Below, in pieces: positions 44,072-52,225 of a stretch of 64,000 bases of DNA. Source of the stretch: Schlegelella_A sp965246805 (GTDB taxonomy: Bacteria; Pseudomonadota; Gammaproteobacteria; Burkholderiales; Burkholderiaceae_C); assembly GCA_965246805.1 (NCBI GenBank), contig CBDFFO010000007.1, positions 1 through 64,000 on the forward strand, read 5' to 3'. Made by a program: the position numbers and the translations under genes. Every line of letters starts with the position of its first letter. The stretch's first letter is position 1. The notes below the pieces were generated by a model. That model was not told where the DNA came from, did not search any database, and saw only the letters and a program-made list of their open reading frames with translations.

Positions 44072-45865
44072 ATGAACGAAACCTCGCAAGCGTGTGCCGA
44101 GCGTCGGGCATTTTGTCAACCGTCGCGGTTGCAGATCCGATGGATGGCCACGCTGTGGCTTGGTCTGGCGATGATGACCTCGGCCCACGCCGACGACTTC
44201 ATCGTCAAGCTGGCGCCTTCGGTCGCGCCCACGGTCCGCGCCAGGCCGATGGCCCTCGATCCCCGCTTCGCCGGCGCCGATGTGGTGGTGCTGGCAGACG
44301 GCTGGGTGCGGTTTCATACGTCGGACGCGCGGCGCGGAGCCGCGGCGCAGGAATTCCTGCGCCGCCTGCGCTCGCGCCCGGACGTGCAGATCGCCGCCTT
44401 CGACGCGCAGGAGCCACGCGCGGCGGTGACCGTACCGAACGACACGCTCTACCCGCAGCAATGGTGGCTTCAGGCTTACGACGCCGCCACGTCGGGTGGC
44501 GTACCGGGCATGCCGCAGGCGTGGTCCCGTTCGACCGGCTTTCCGACCGCCGGGCTCGGCCCGATCGTGGCGGTGCTCGACTCCGGCATCACGGGACATC
44601 CGGAGACCGATGCACACGTCGTCTTGCCCGGTCATGACTTCGTCAGCAATGCCGTTTTCGCCGGCGATTCCGACGGTCGCGACAACGACCCCAGCGATCC
44701 GGGCGACCGCCTGACGCAAGCCGAAAAAACCGCTGATCCGATCACCTGGGATGGTTGCGCAGTGTCCGAGACCAGCAGTTGGCACGGCACCCTCATCACC
44801 GGCCAGATCGGGGCGACCAGCAACAACGCAGCCGGCGTCGCCGCGATGAACTGGAACGGCCGGATCTTGCCGGTGCGGGTGGCTGGCCGCTGTGGCGCCA
44901 GCGTCGCCGACCTGATCGACGGCATGCGTTGGGCGGCCGGACTGCCCGTCGCTGGCGTGGCGCTGAATGCCAATCCGGCACGCATCATCCTGATCGGCTT
45001 TGCCGGCTTCGAGCCTTGCGACGCCGCGCACCCGGACCCGAACATCGCCGCCGCGGCGCAGCTCTACATCGACACCATCGCTGAAATTCGTGCCCGCGGA
45101 GCGCTGGTGGTTGCAGCCGCGGGCAATGAGCGCGGGGCCGTCGGCCGGCCGGCGAGTTGCCGCGGCGCCTTTGCGGTGACGGCACTGAACCGATCGGGTT
45201 TGAAGTCGAACTACGGAAACTACGGCCCGCAGATCGCTCTAGCCACCGTCGGGGGCGACCAGGATCGACAAGCCACCTGCGACACCCAGCTTGCCGACAC
45301 CGGCATCGTCTCGACCAGCAACACGGGGACCGGGCCGCCGGTGGCTTTCGGGTATGCAGCCGGCAGCGGCACCAGCTTTGCAGCACCGGTCGTTGCCGGT
45401 ACCGCGTCGCTGATGCTCGCTCTCAACCCGGCGCTCACGGTCGACCAGCTCGAGGCCGGCCTGCGCATCAGCGCTCGACCGCACGCCCTGGTTCCGGCAC
45501 TCGGCCTTTGCAATGCCAGCACCAACCCGGGCCGATGCCAGTGCAGCACGACCACCTGCGGCGCCGGCATCTTGGATGCCGATGAAGCCCTCTCTTATGC
45601 GTCTAGCCCGGCGAACTACACGGCGCCTGCCCGCTCGCCGATCACGCTGGCCAGCACCGCCATCACACAGTGCGCCGCTTTGCTCGGACTGCCCCCGCTG
45701 ACCCCGGTCCCGGTGGTTCCTACGCCGACGCCCACGCCAACTCCCTCGCCCTCTCCCGCTGCCGGCGGCGGCGGCGGCGCGTTCGGCGCGGGCTGGCTGG
45801 CAGGTCTGGCGTTGGCGACCGGGTTGCTTCGGCGGCGAACCCTTTATCCTTCGCAGCCGCGCTGA
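44072..45865 (+). CDS. Subtilisin-like S8 peptidase with GlyGly-CTERM-like C-terminus
   Basis: A secreted serine protease of 597 residues. The catalytic triad is Asp170 (IVAVLDSGITGHP), His238 (SSWHGTLITGQI) and Ser435 (GSGTSFAAPVVAG), with oxyanion Asn352 (AAAGNERGAV). A pre/pro-region of about 120 residues follows the signal peptide (LWLGLAMMTSAHA). After the catalytic domain there are several Cys (LCNAS, RCQCSTTTCGAG), a PTPTPTPSPSP linker, then AAGGGGGAFGAGWLAGLALA and an RRR end: the plan of GlyGly-CTERM sorting signals processed by rhombosortase after type II secretion. The start is uncertain (44072, or 44144 just before the hydrophobic core). No rhombosortase gene was recognised in the window. 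Probable substrate of the secretion machine encoded nearby, by inference. Confidence 0.85.
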   Translation: MNETSQACAERRAFCQPSRLQIRWMATLWLGLAMMTSAHADDFIVKLAPSVAPTVRARPMALDPRFAGADVVVLADGWVRFHTSDARRGAAAQEFLRRLRSRPDVQIAAFDAQEPRAAVTVPNDTLYPQQWWLQAYDAATSGGVPGMPQAWSRSTGFPTAGLGPIVAVLDSGITGHPETDAHVVLPGHDFVSNAVFAGDSDGRDNDPSDPGDRLTQAEKTADPITWDGCAVSETSSWHGTLITGQIGATSNNAAGVAAMNWNGRILPVRVAGRCGASVADLIDGMRWAAGLPVAGVALNANPARIILIGFAGFEPCDAAHPDPNIAAAAQLYIDTIAEIRARGALVVAAAGNERGAVGRPASCRGAFAVTALNRSGLKSNYGNYGPQIALATVGGDQDRQATCDTQLADTGIVSTSNTGTGPPVAFGYAAGSGTSFAAPVVAGTASLMLALNPALTVDQLEAGLRISARPHALVPALGLCNASTNPGRCQCSTTTCGAGILDADEALSYASSPANYTAPARSPITLASTAITQCAALLGLPPLTPVPVVPTPTPTPTPSPSPAAGGGGGAFGAGWLAGLALATGLLRRRTLYPSQPR

Positions 45866-46090
45866 GCCGACCGATACCAGGGCAAGCGGGCGTGCGAGCG
45901 GTGAAAGCCGCTGTCTCTGGCCGCGCGACGTCGCCTTGACGCCGGACGTCATCGAGCGCCCGACCAGCTTTCAGCTGTTCATGTCGTGCGTCCGGCACGG
46001 TCACTCGACTCGCCGTGGTCCGGTGGTGCCTGCATCGATGTCAGGATCTGGACCCGTTGGCTCGTCGGCTGCAGCCACAACACCGATCAC

Positions 46091-46744
46091 ATGCTCTGGA
46101 CCCTCCTGACCCGTCTCGGCGACTCGACTCTGCTGCTCCCCCTCGTGAGTGCTGGCGGACTCGAGCTGGCACGCGAGGCGAGACGTTGGGCGGTGCTGCG
46201 CGCGTGGTGGACCCCGCTCGGCGTGGCCATCGCCATCGTGCTCGCCACCAAGATCGCCTTTCTTGGGTTCGGGATCGGCGTTGCCGCCATCGATTTCACC
46301 GGTGCTTCAGGGCATGCGATGTTGGCCTTCGCGGTCTACCCGGTGCTGGCTTTCATGCTGACCCGCCACGAGATCCGTGAGTGGCGCTATTTGGCGCTCA
46401 CCAGCGCGCTGGCGTTGGCGTCGGCGATCGCGATCTCTCGCATCGTTGTCAACGCCCACTCGGCGTCCGAGTGCTATATCGGGTCGTTGCTTGGCGGCGT
46501 GGCGGCCGCGCTCAGCATCCGCCGGCTGAGCCACCTTCCCGCGGCAAAATTGCGCGGGTGGTGGTGGGTGCTGCTGGCCACGGGTGCCATCGCACTTGTC
46601 AACGTGCCGTCGGCGCCCGGCGTGTCGCACAGCCTCATCAGCCACCTCGCCCTCGGAATTTCGGGCCGTAGCCACGTCTACGAACGAGCTCATCTGCATT
46701 CCGCGCCGGCTTGGCCGTCCGATCATTCGCTGAACGGACTATGA
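46091..46744 (+). CDS. PAP2-superfamily membrane phosphatase
   Basis: A 217-residue polytopic membrane protein of the phosphatidic acid phosphatase 2 superfamily. Visible motifs are LATKIAFLGFGIGVAAIDFT leading into SGHAMLAFAVYPV, then SRIVVNAHSASECYIGSLLG. The SGH and SRx5H elements hold catalytic His and Arg residues; the HxxxD position is Glu (HSASE), and the KxxxxxxRP motif is not canonical, both as in a subgroup of these enzymes. Such proteins can recycle undecaprenyl pyrophosphate, which would serve the polysaccharide pathway, but the substrate is not proven. An upstream GTG at 45986 would add 35 residues. The last codons overlap a copy of the shared motif. Confidence 0.75.
   Translation: MLWTLLTRLGDSTLLLPLVSAGGLELAREARRWAVLRAWWTPLGVAIAIVLATKIAFLGFGIGVAAIDFTGASGHAMLAFAVYPVLAFMLTRHEIREWRYLALTSALALASAIAISRIVVNAHSASECYIGSLLGGVAAALSIRRLSHLPAAKLRGWWWVLLATGAIALVNVPSAPGVSHSLISHLALGISGRSHVYERAHLHSAPAWPSDHSLNGL
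46730..46741 (-). promoter_or_regulatory. Candidate shared regulatory motif, copy 5 (TAGTCCGTTCAG)
   Basis: Minus-strand TAGTCCGTTCAG differs at one base from copies 1 and 4. It overlaps the last codons of the PAP2 gene and lies about 80 bases before the PEP-CTERM gene at 46823 on the plus strand, in opposite orientation to that gene, unlike the other copies. Because it is partly coding, chance is a fuller explanation here. Confidence 0.35.
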
Positions 46745-46822
46745 CTCTGCACGTTTCCGGCTCGCGGAATCGTCATACAGGGCCTGTAGCCTGAGCCTTT
46801 TAGACCAGCTTCAGGGATCCAA

Positions 46823-47422
46823 ATGTCATTTGCATGTCGCGCGATCGGCGCTGTCACTTTGGCGAGTGCGTTGGCCTGCAGCCATGCGTACGCTGCAGAC
46901 GCCGTGACCCGGGTCACAAACCTCGGCGACCTGTCGCTGCCCACCGCACTGGTGTTCAGTCACGTCTTTTCCACGCCTCTGCCGTTCACGTTGACATCGG
47001 CAGACCGGTTTTACGACGACTACGCATTCTCGGTGCCGGCTTCCAGCTACAGCTCGCTCGTGTCGTCGATCGACCTGGCCGACACCTTTTCGATACAAGG
47101 ACTGACTGCAACCCTGTACCAGGGAAGTCTGAGCACAACGGTCGCCGGGCCCGTCGGCGCGGGGTTGTTGCCTGTCGGATTGACTGGACGCGTGCCGATC
47201 GCGACCAGCGGTCCGGGTGCCTTCGATCCGATCGGACCGATGAGCTTGGCGTCGGGGACCTACATCTTCGAAGTGGTCGGCCGCGTGGTTGGAGCCAGCG
47301 GCGGCGCCTACACCGGTATTCTCAACGTCGCGTCGCCCGTGCCCGAGCCGGGAGCGCTGGGGCTTCTGCTGGCCGGTCTGGGCGTGTTGGGTATGGCCCG
47401 TCGACGTCGAAACCGACGTTGA
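46823..47422 (+). CDS. PEP-CTERM protein, FxDxF-like
   Basis: A 199-residue exported protein with signal peptide (IGAVTLASALACSHAYAADA). Near residue 70 RFYDDYAFSVPASSYSSLV resembles the FxDxF-type PEP-CTERM family, a small beta domain of unknown function. The C-terminus ASPVPEPGALGLLLAGLGVL followed by ARRRRNRR is a clear PEP-CTERM sorting signal for the exosortase. AGGGA precedes the ATG by about 7 bases. It stands alone between the PAP2 and PhoD genes. Confidence 0.9.
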   Translation: MSFACRAIGAVTLASALACSHAYAADAVTRVTNLGDLSLPTALVFSHVFSTPLPFTLTSADRFYDDYAFSVPASSYSSLVSSIDLADTFSIQGLTATLYQGSLSTTVAGPVGAGLLPVGLTGRVPIATSGPGAFDPIGPMSLASGTYIFEVVGRVVGASGGAYTGILNVASPVPEPGALGLLLAGLGVLGMARRRRNRR

Positions 47423-47683
47423 ATGGCCCTTGGGTCGAGTGTCGTCAGCCACCCGAGATTCGGCCTTCAACACGAGATCCTGACCCGACCGGCCGCGTGT
47501 GACGCGTCGAGGCGTTCGCGGTCGTTTCCGCACGAGATTCGACGCCCATGCAAGTCGAGGGCATCCCGGTCTGAACGGGCCATGCCGCGTCGTTGGCATG
47601 ACTTCAGCCTGTCAGCCAGTGCATCCAAACTCTGTCCGACACGCACGGCAATGCCGCCTGGCGGTCGTCGAGGAGTCATCAAG

Positions 47684-49369
47684 ATGGGCCGTCCTGCCAC
47701 CGTCAAACCGCCACGCATCGGCACCAACCGACGCGACTTTTTCAAACGTTCCGGTGCGACCACGGTCGCCCTTGTCGCGGCGACTCCTCTGTTGCCTGCG
47801 ATGGCGCAGACAGCGGCATCGGTGTTCCAGCACGGTGTCGCGAGCGGCGATCCGCTGACGGACCGCGTCATCCTGTGGACGCGCGTCACGCCAGCGGTCG
47901 CGCGGGCCGCGATCGTGGCCTCTTACGTGGTTGCTGCTGATCCGGGTTTGACACAGATCGTGTTGCGAGGCTCTGCGAAGACCAACCCGGCTCGCGACAA
48001 CACCGTGAAGGTCGACGCCATCGGTCTGCGACCGAACACGACCTACTACTACCAGTTCACCGCCGAGGGGGCGACAAGCCCGGTGGGTCGCACCAAGACC
48101 TTGCCGCTCGGCCCCACCACAAGTCTGCGAATGGCGGTGGTGAGCTGTTCGAACCACGCCTACGGCTACTTCAACGCGTACGGTCGGATCGCGCAACGCG
48201 CCGATCTCGATCTCGTCATGCATCTCGGCGACTACATCTACGAGTACGGCGCCGGCCAGTACGGCACCACGCGCACGCCAGAACCATCGAACGAAATCTT
48301 GACGCTCGCCGACTACCGACAGAGGCACGCGCAATACAAGCGCGACGCCGACTCGCAGGCCATGCATCGCCAGCACCCGTTGGTGGCGATCTGGGACGAC
48401 CACGAAACCGCGAACAACTCCAACAAGACCGGCGCCGAGAACCACCAGCCGGCGACGGAAGGCGACTGGAACGTGCGGGTCGCGATGGCATTGCAGGCGT
48501 ACTACGAATGGATGCCGGTCCGGCCGGTCGACACGACCAACCTGCGCAAGAACAACCGGTACTACGCGTATGGCGATCTGGTCGATCTGATCATGCTGGA
48601 GGAGCGGTTGAACGGGCGGTCCGAGCAGTTGCTGAACTCGACCCACGCGACGCCGTTCGGCGCCGGCTTCGCGCAATCCGACCCGGGTTATTCGGACCCG
48701 GCCCGCACGATGCTCGGCGCCGACGAAGAAGACTGGCTCGCCGACCGCCTGCGCAACTCGCCGTCGCGTTGGAAGATGCTCGGCCAGGGCGTGATGTTCG
48801 CGCAGTTGAAGGGCGTCGCGGCAGCCAATGCGGCGGGCGGCGGCCTGTTCCTCAACAGCGACCAGTGGGACGGCTACCAGCCCGCACGCAACCGCATCTA
48901 CGACGTGCTGAAGGGCGACGCGACGAACCCACCGGTCAGCAACGTGGTGATACTGACCGGCGACATCCATAGTTCGTGGGCAGCCGATCTCACGCAAGAT
49001 CCGAACAACCTCGACGTGTCGAGCGGCGGCTACAACCCATTGACCGGAGCCGGTTCGCGCGCGGTCGAGTTCGTCGGCACGTCGGTGAGTTCCCCCGGCA
49101 TCGACAGTGACACGAACGGCGCGATCGCCGGCGCATTGCGGGCCTTCAATCCCCACTTCAAGTACGTCGAGCTGACCAAGCGCGGCTACCTGTTGATGGA
49201 CGTGTCGCCGCAGCGCGTGGTGGGCGAGTGGTGGCATCTCGACACGGCCCTCAGCCCGAGCAACGTCGAGACCTTCGCGACCGCATTCGAAGTGCAGTTC
49301 GGAACCAACCACCTCGCGGCGTCGGTGCAGACGCCTTCTCGCGCGAACCCACCGGTTCTCGCGCCTTGA
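47684..49369 (+). CDS. phoD: Alkaline phosphatase D (PhoD), Tat-exported
   Basis: A 561-residue PhoD-family phosphatase/phosphodiesterase. The N-terminus holds the twin-arginine motif TNRRDFFKRSG and a hydrophobic stretch to AMAQTA. The PhoD-like N-domain starts VFQHGVASGDPLTDRVILWT. Metal and catalytic residues lie in AVVSCSNHAYGYFNAY, DLVMHLGDYIYEYG, LVAIWDDHETANNS and VVILTGDIHSSWAADL. It would release phosphate or phosphodiester groups outside the cytoplasm using Fe/Ca cofactors. The start at 47684 was chosen for AGGAG nine bases upstream and because it puts the Tat signal at the N-terminus; the frame is open further upstream. The 261-base gap before it holds no other gene. It is 19 bases ahead of the next PEP-CTERM gene. 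Confidence 0.95.
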   Translation: MGRPATVKPPRIGTNRRDFFKRSGATTVALVAATPLLPAMAQTAASVFQHGVASGDPLTDRVILWTRVTPAVARAAIVASYVVAADPGLTQIVLRGSAKTNPARDNTVKVDAIGLRPNTTYYYQFTAEGATSPVGRTKTLPLGPTTSLRMAVVSCSNHAYGYFNAYGRIAQRADLDLVMHLGDYIYEYGAGQYGTTRTPEPSNEILTLADYRQRHAQYKRDADSQAMHRQHPLVAIWDDHETANNSNKTGAENHQPATEGDWNVRVAMALQAYYEWMPVRPVDTTNLRKNNRYYAYGDLVDLIMLEERLNGRSEQLLNSTHATPFGAGFAQSDPGYSDPARTMLGADEEDWLADRLRNSPSRWKMLGQGVMFAQLKGVAAANAAGGGLFLNSDQWDGYQPARNRIYDVLKGDATNPPVSNVVILTGDIHSSWAADLTQDPNNLDVSSGGYNPLTGAGSRAVEFVGTSVSSPGIDSDTNGAIAGALRAFNPHFKYVELTKRGYLLMDVSPQRVVGEWWHLDTALSPSNVETFATAFEVQFGTNHLAASVQTPSRANPPVLAP

Positions 49370-49388
49370 TTCCAAACCAGGGACCACC

Positions 49389-50006
49389 ATGCTCAATTTC
49401 ATTTCCCCGCGCGGCATCGCCGTGCTCGCGCTCAGCAGCGGCCTCGCGATGGGCGCCCACGCGGGTGACTTCACCACAACGGGCAACCTGGTCTTCAACA
49501 CCGACGTCGTGCAGTACGACTTCCGCTTGCTGGCAGCAGGCGAGGTCACGCTCTGGACCGATTCGTGGCGTGCCGGCCTCAACTTCGATCCGACCCTGGC
49601 TTTCTTCGTGGCGGGCCACCTCACGACCATCGGCGATTTCAGTGACGACACCACCGACCCGGCGGCGCTGCTACCCGGGCAAGGCGGCTACGACAGCCAG
49701 ATTCATTTCACCTCGCTCGCGGCGGGTACCTATCGCCTCGCGCTGACGGCCAGCGGCAACGATGCGATCGGGCCCAGCCTTTCCGACGGCTTTTCACTGG
49801 TCGGCACCACGCCGATCCCTATCGGCGAGTGGAACCAGCCGAGCTATGACCCGAACAAGAACGATCAGAAGGGCTCGTTCTGGGAACTGCACTTCAACGG
49901 TGTCGACAGCGTTTCGCCCGTGCCGGAGCCGGGCAGCGTCTCGTTGTTGCTGGCCGGCTTGCTCGGCATGCTGGGAATTGCCGGCGTGCGCAGAAAGGTC
50001 GGCTGA
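49389..50006 (+). CDS. PEP-CTERM protein, DVUA0089-like
   Basis: A 205-residue exported protein. After the signal peptide (IAVLALSSGLAMGAHA) it starts GDFTTTGNLVFNTDVVQYDF and continues with VTLWTDSWRAGLNFDPTLAF and SLAAGTYRLALTASGND, the beta-sandwich pattern of the DVUA0089 family of PEP-CTERM proteins. It ends SPVPEPGSVSLLLAGLLGML with a VRRK basic tail. The gene follows phoD by 19 bases and may be co-transcribed with it. Its exact role is unknown. Confidence 0.9.
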   Translation: MLNFISPRGIAVLALSSGLAMGAHAGDFTTTGNLVFNTDVVQYDFRLLAAGEVTLWTDSWRAGLNFDPTLAFFVAGHLTTIGDFSDDTTDPAALLPGQGGYDSQIHFTSLAAGTYRLALTASGNDAIGPSLSDGFSLVGTTPIPIGEWNQPSYDPNKNDQKGSFWELHFNGVDSVSPVPEPGSVSLLLAGLLGMLGIAGVRRKVG

Positions 50007-50108
50007 ACCGACCGACACGGGTTCGGACGGTCCCTGGCACAGCGAGGTGCCGTTGCCGTGCGTTCGACGCCCGCCGCCAGTGCGGGACCGCGGCCCCGAG
50101 CAGCCCCC

Positions 50109-50537
50109 TCACTTCGACCGATAAGGGCAGTTCTTCTTCACGCACACCGCATAAAGCGCGAGCGCATGGTCTTGCAGCTGGAAGCCGCGCGTCTCGGCAA
50201 TGGCGCGCTGGCGCGTTTCAATCTCGGCGTCGAAGAACTCCTCGACGCGACCGCAGTCGAGGCAGACCAGGTGGTCGTGATGCTTGCCCTCGTTCAGCTC
50301 GAAGACTGCCTTGCCACTCTCGAAGTGGTTGCGCGACAAGAGGCCCGCCTGTTCGAACTGCAGCAGCACGCGATACACGGTCGCGAGTCCGACGTCGGCG
50401 TGATCGGCGAGCAGCACCCGGAACACGTCTTCGGCGCTCATGTGACGCTGCGTGGTCTTTTGGAAGACCTCGAGCACCTTGATGCGCGGCAACGTGGCCT
50501 TGAGCCCGCTGTTCTTCAGTTCGTCGGCGTGTGACAT
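50109..50537 (-). CDS. fur: Ferric uptake regulator Fur
   Basis: A 142-residue iron-responsive repressor. The N-terminal winged helix contains LKATLPRIKVLEVFQK and DVGLATVYRVLLQFEQAGLL. The metal and dimerisation part has HHDHLVCLDCGRVEEF and a final CVKKNCPY, giving the two CxxC/CxxxxC Cys pairs and His ligands of classical Fur. Length is typical. It lies convergent to the PEP-CTERM gene and divergent from bamE, an arrangement common in Burkholderiales, where the two share a short intergenic region. Confidence 0.95.
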   Translation of the reverse strand: MSHADELKNSGLKATLPRIKVLEVFQKTTQRHMSAEDVFRVLLADHADVGLATVYRVLLQFEQAGLLSRNHFESGKAVFELNEGKHHDHLVCLDCGRVEEFFDAEIETRQRAIAETRGFQLQDHALALYAVCVKKNCPYRSK

Positions 50538-50596
50538 GGCTGCCGGAGTGCGTTCGGTGGGCAGGCGCGCGGTCGATTCATGAACGTGCGGGCCGC

Positions 50597-50602
50597 TAGA
50601 AT
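50597..50602 (+). promoter_or_regulatory. Possible -10 box (TAGAAT) for bamE
   Basis: TAGAAT lies in the 204-base fur-bamE interval, 140 bases before the bamE start. A recognisable -35 hexamer is not seen at the right distance (GATTCA at 50574-50579 is weak). Confidence 0.4.
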
Positions 50603-50690
50603 CGCTTGATCATATCGAGGTCGGGCAGGCCTGCGATGCGGGCGCCGAGGGCAGCATTTCGCCACGCCGCAACGATCGCGCCCTCGTCGA

Positions 50691-50726
50691 CCCGCTTCAC
50701 CCGCTTCACCCGCTGCACCCGCTTCA
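50691..50726. repeat. Four 9-base tandem repeats (CCCGCTTCA) before bamE
   Basis: Four consecutive 9-base units (50691-50699, 50700-50708, 50709-50717, 50718-50726) read CCCGCTTCA, the third with TGCA in place of TTCA. The array ends 15 bases before the bamE start, in the untranslated leader. Such an array could vary in copy number by slippage. Confidence 0.85.
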
Positions 50727-50741
50727 TCCCATCACGCCACC

Positions 50742-51293
50742 ATGATGCCTTCGGCCCCGATCTTTTCCGTGCGACGCCTCGCGCTGGTCGCGGCATCGAT
50801 CGCGGCGTTCGCCGTGGCGGGATGCCAGTCGCTGCAATCGTCGGACAACTTCCTGGGCGTGATCACACCGTACCGGCTCGAGGTCGTGCAGGGCAACGTG
50901 ATCACGAAGGAGCAGGTCGCGGCGGTTCGCATCGGCATGTCGCGCGCGCAGGTGCGCGATGTGCTCGGCTCCCCGCTCCTCACCGATGTGTTCCATGCCA
51001 ACCGCTGGGATTACGTCTTCACGATCCGCCGCCAGGGCGCCGATCCGCAGCTGCGCCGCGTCGTGGCGTTCTTTGAAGGCGAGTCGCTGACGAGCCTCGA
51101 CACCGGCGGCGAGCTGCCACGCGAGATCGACTTCGTCGCATCGATCGACACGTTCAAGACCTCGCGCAACGCGTCGCCGCTCGCCCTCACCGACGAGCAG
51201 CTGAAGGCGTTGCCGTTGCCCCCCCCGGTGGCCGTGGCCGCGTCGGCACCCGATGTGCCGCCTCGCGCCTACCCGCCGCTCGAGCGACCATGA
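50742..51293 (+). CDS. bamE: Outer-membrane assembly lipoprotein BamE
   Basis: Small lipoprotein of the BAM complex, 183 residues. Lipobox FAVAGC, then the BamE signature YRLEVVQGNVITKEQVAAVR and IGMSRAQVRDVLGSPLLTDV followed by NRWDYVFTIRRQG. The usual BamE/SmpA domain ends near residue 115; the remaining 65 residues are an extra Pro/Ala-rich tail (LPPPVAVAASAPDVPPRAYP), as is common in Burkholderiales. Two successive ATG codons (50742, 50745) could start it. A fur-bamE-dapB order is typical of this group. Confidence 0.95.
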   Translation: MMPSAPIFSVRRLALVAASIAAFAVAGCQSLQSSDNFLGVITPYRLEVVQGNVITKEQVAAVRIGMSRAQVRDVLGSPLLTDVFHANRWDYVFTIRRQGADPQLRRVVAFFEGESLTSLDTGGELPREIDFVASIDTFKTSRNASPLALTDEQLKALPLPPPVAVAASAPDVPPRAYPPLERP

Positions 51294-51330
51294 CCGGCGC
51301 CGGCGCGGCCTCGCGACTCGCACGCCTCGC

Positions 51331-52203
51331 ATGAGCGAGCGCCCGAGCGCCGCCGCATCGGGGGGCGCGCTCCGCGTGGCGGTCGCCGGCGCGTCGGGCC
51401 GCATGGGCAGGATGCTCATCGACGCGATCTCGCAGACCCACGACCTCACACTCGCCGCAGCGATCGACCTGCCGACCAGCCCGGCGATCGGCACGCCCGC
51501 AGCCGCGTTCCTCGGCCACCGCGAAGGCGTGAAGGTGACCGCCGACGTGCATGCGGCGCTCTCCCACGCGCAGGTGCTGATCGACTTCACGCAGCCCGAA
51601 GGCACGCTCGCGCACCTGCGCGTGTGCCGTGAGCTGGGTGTGCGCGCGGTGGTCGGCACGACCGGCTTCAGCGCCGCGCAGAAGGTCGAGATCGCCGCGC
51701 TCGCCGACGAGATCGCGATCGTGATGGCGCCCAACATGAGTGTCGGCGTCAACGTCGTGCTGGGCTTGCTCGACACCGCGGCGCGCCTGCTCGGCGATGG
51801 CTTCGACATCGAGGTCATCGAGGCACATCACCGCCACAAGGTCGATGCGCCGAGCGGCACAGCGCTCGCGATGGGCGAGGTGCTCGCAAAAGCGCGCAGC
51901 CGCGTGCTCGAAGACTGCGCGGTCTATGCGCGCGACGGCTTCAGCGCGCCCGGCGGCGGCGCTCGCCGGCCCGCCACCATCGGCTTCTCGTCGATCCGCG
52001 GCGGCGACATCGTCGGCGACCACACCGTGCTCTTCGCAGGCACCGGCGAGCGCATCGAGATCACGCACCGGTCGAGCAGCCGGGCCACCTATGCCGAAGG
52101 CAGCCTGCGCGCGGTACGCTTCCTGGTCCGGCACAAGGCCGGCCTCTTCGACATGAGCGACGTGCTCGGCATCACCCGCGACCCACCCGCATCGAGCCAC
52201 TGA
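51331..52203 (+). CDS. dapB: 4-hydroxy-tetrahydrodipicolinate reductase DapB
   Basis: Lysine/diaminopimelate pathway enzyme of 290 residues that reduces HTPA with NAD(P)H. The NAD-binding loop is VAVAGASGRMGRMLID, GTTGF and APNMSVGVNV mark the cofactor and substrate sites, and EAHHRHKVDAPSGTALAMGE holds the catalytic His-His and Lys. The start at 51331 gives the normal N-terminus, ahead of which 16 residues are a species-specific lead. It follows bamE by 37 bases and precedes exbB by 22, so all four genes may share a transcript. Confidence 0.95.
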   Translation: MSERPSAAASGGALRVAVAGASGRMGRMLIDAISQTHDLTLAAAIDLPTSPAIGTPAAAFLGHREGVKVTADVHAALSHAQVLIDFTQPEGTLAHLRVCRELGVRAVVGTTGFSAAQKVEIAALADEIAIVMAPNMSVGVNVVLGLLDTAARLLGDGFDIEVIEAHHRHKVDAPSGTALAMGEVLAKARSRVLEDCAVYARDGFSAPGGGARRPATIGFSSIRGGDIVGDHTVLFAGTGERIEITHRSSSRATYAEGSLRAVRFLVRHKAGLFDMSDVLGITRDPPASSH

Positions 52204-52225
52204 TGCTTCGAAGGATCTGACACGC

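Noticed and set aside
45866..46090. tRNA or other RNA gene between the subtilisin and PAP2 genes
   Set aside because: No cloverleaf with the conserved T-loop sequence could be drawn; the region looks like ordinary intergenic DNA.
50691..50726. CRISPR-like array before bamE
   Set aside because: Units are 9 bases with no spacers, so it is a plain tandem repeat. No other repeat-spacer structure was seen in the window.
50596..50796. Small minus-strand frame across the fur-bamE interval (KRV repeats)
   Set aside because: It arises from the 9-base tandem array, has no ribosome site and overlaps the bamE start region.
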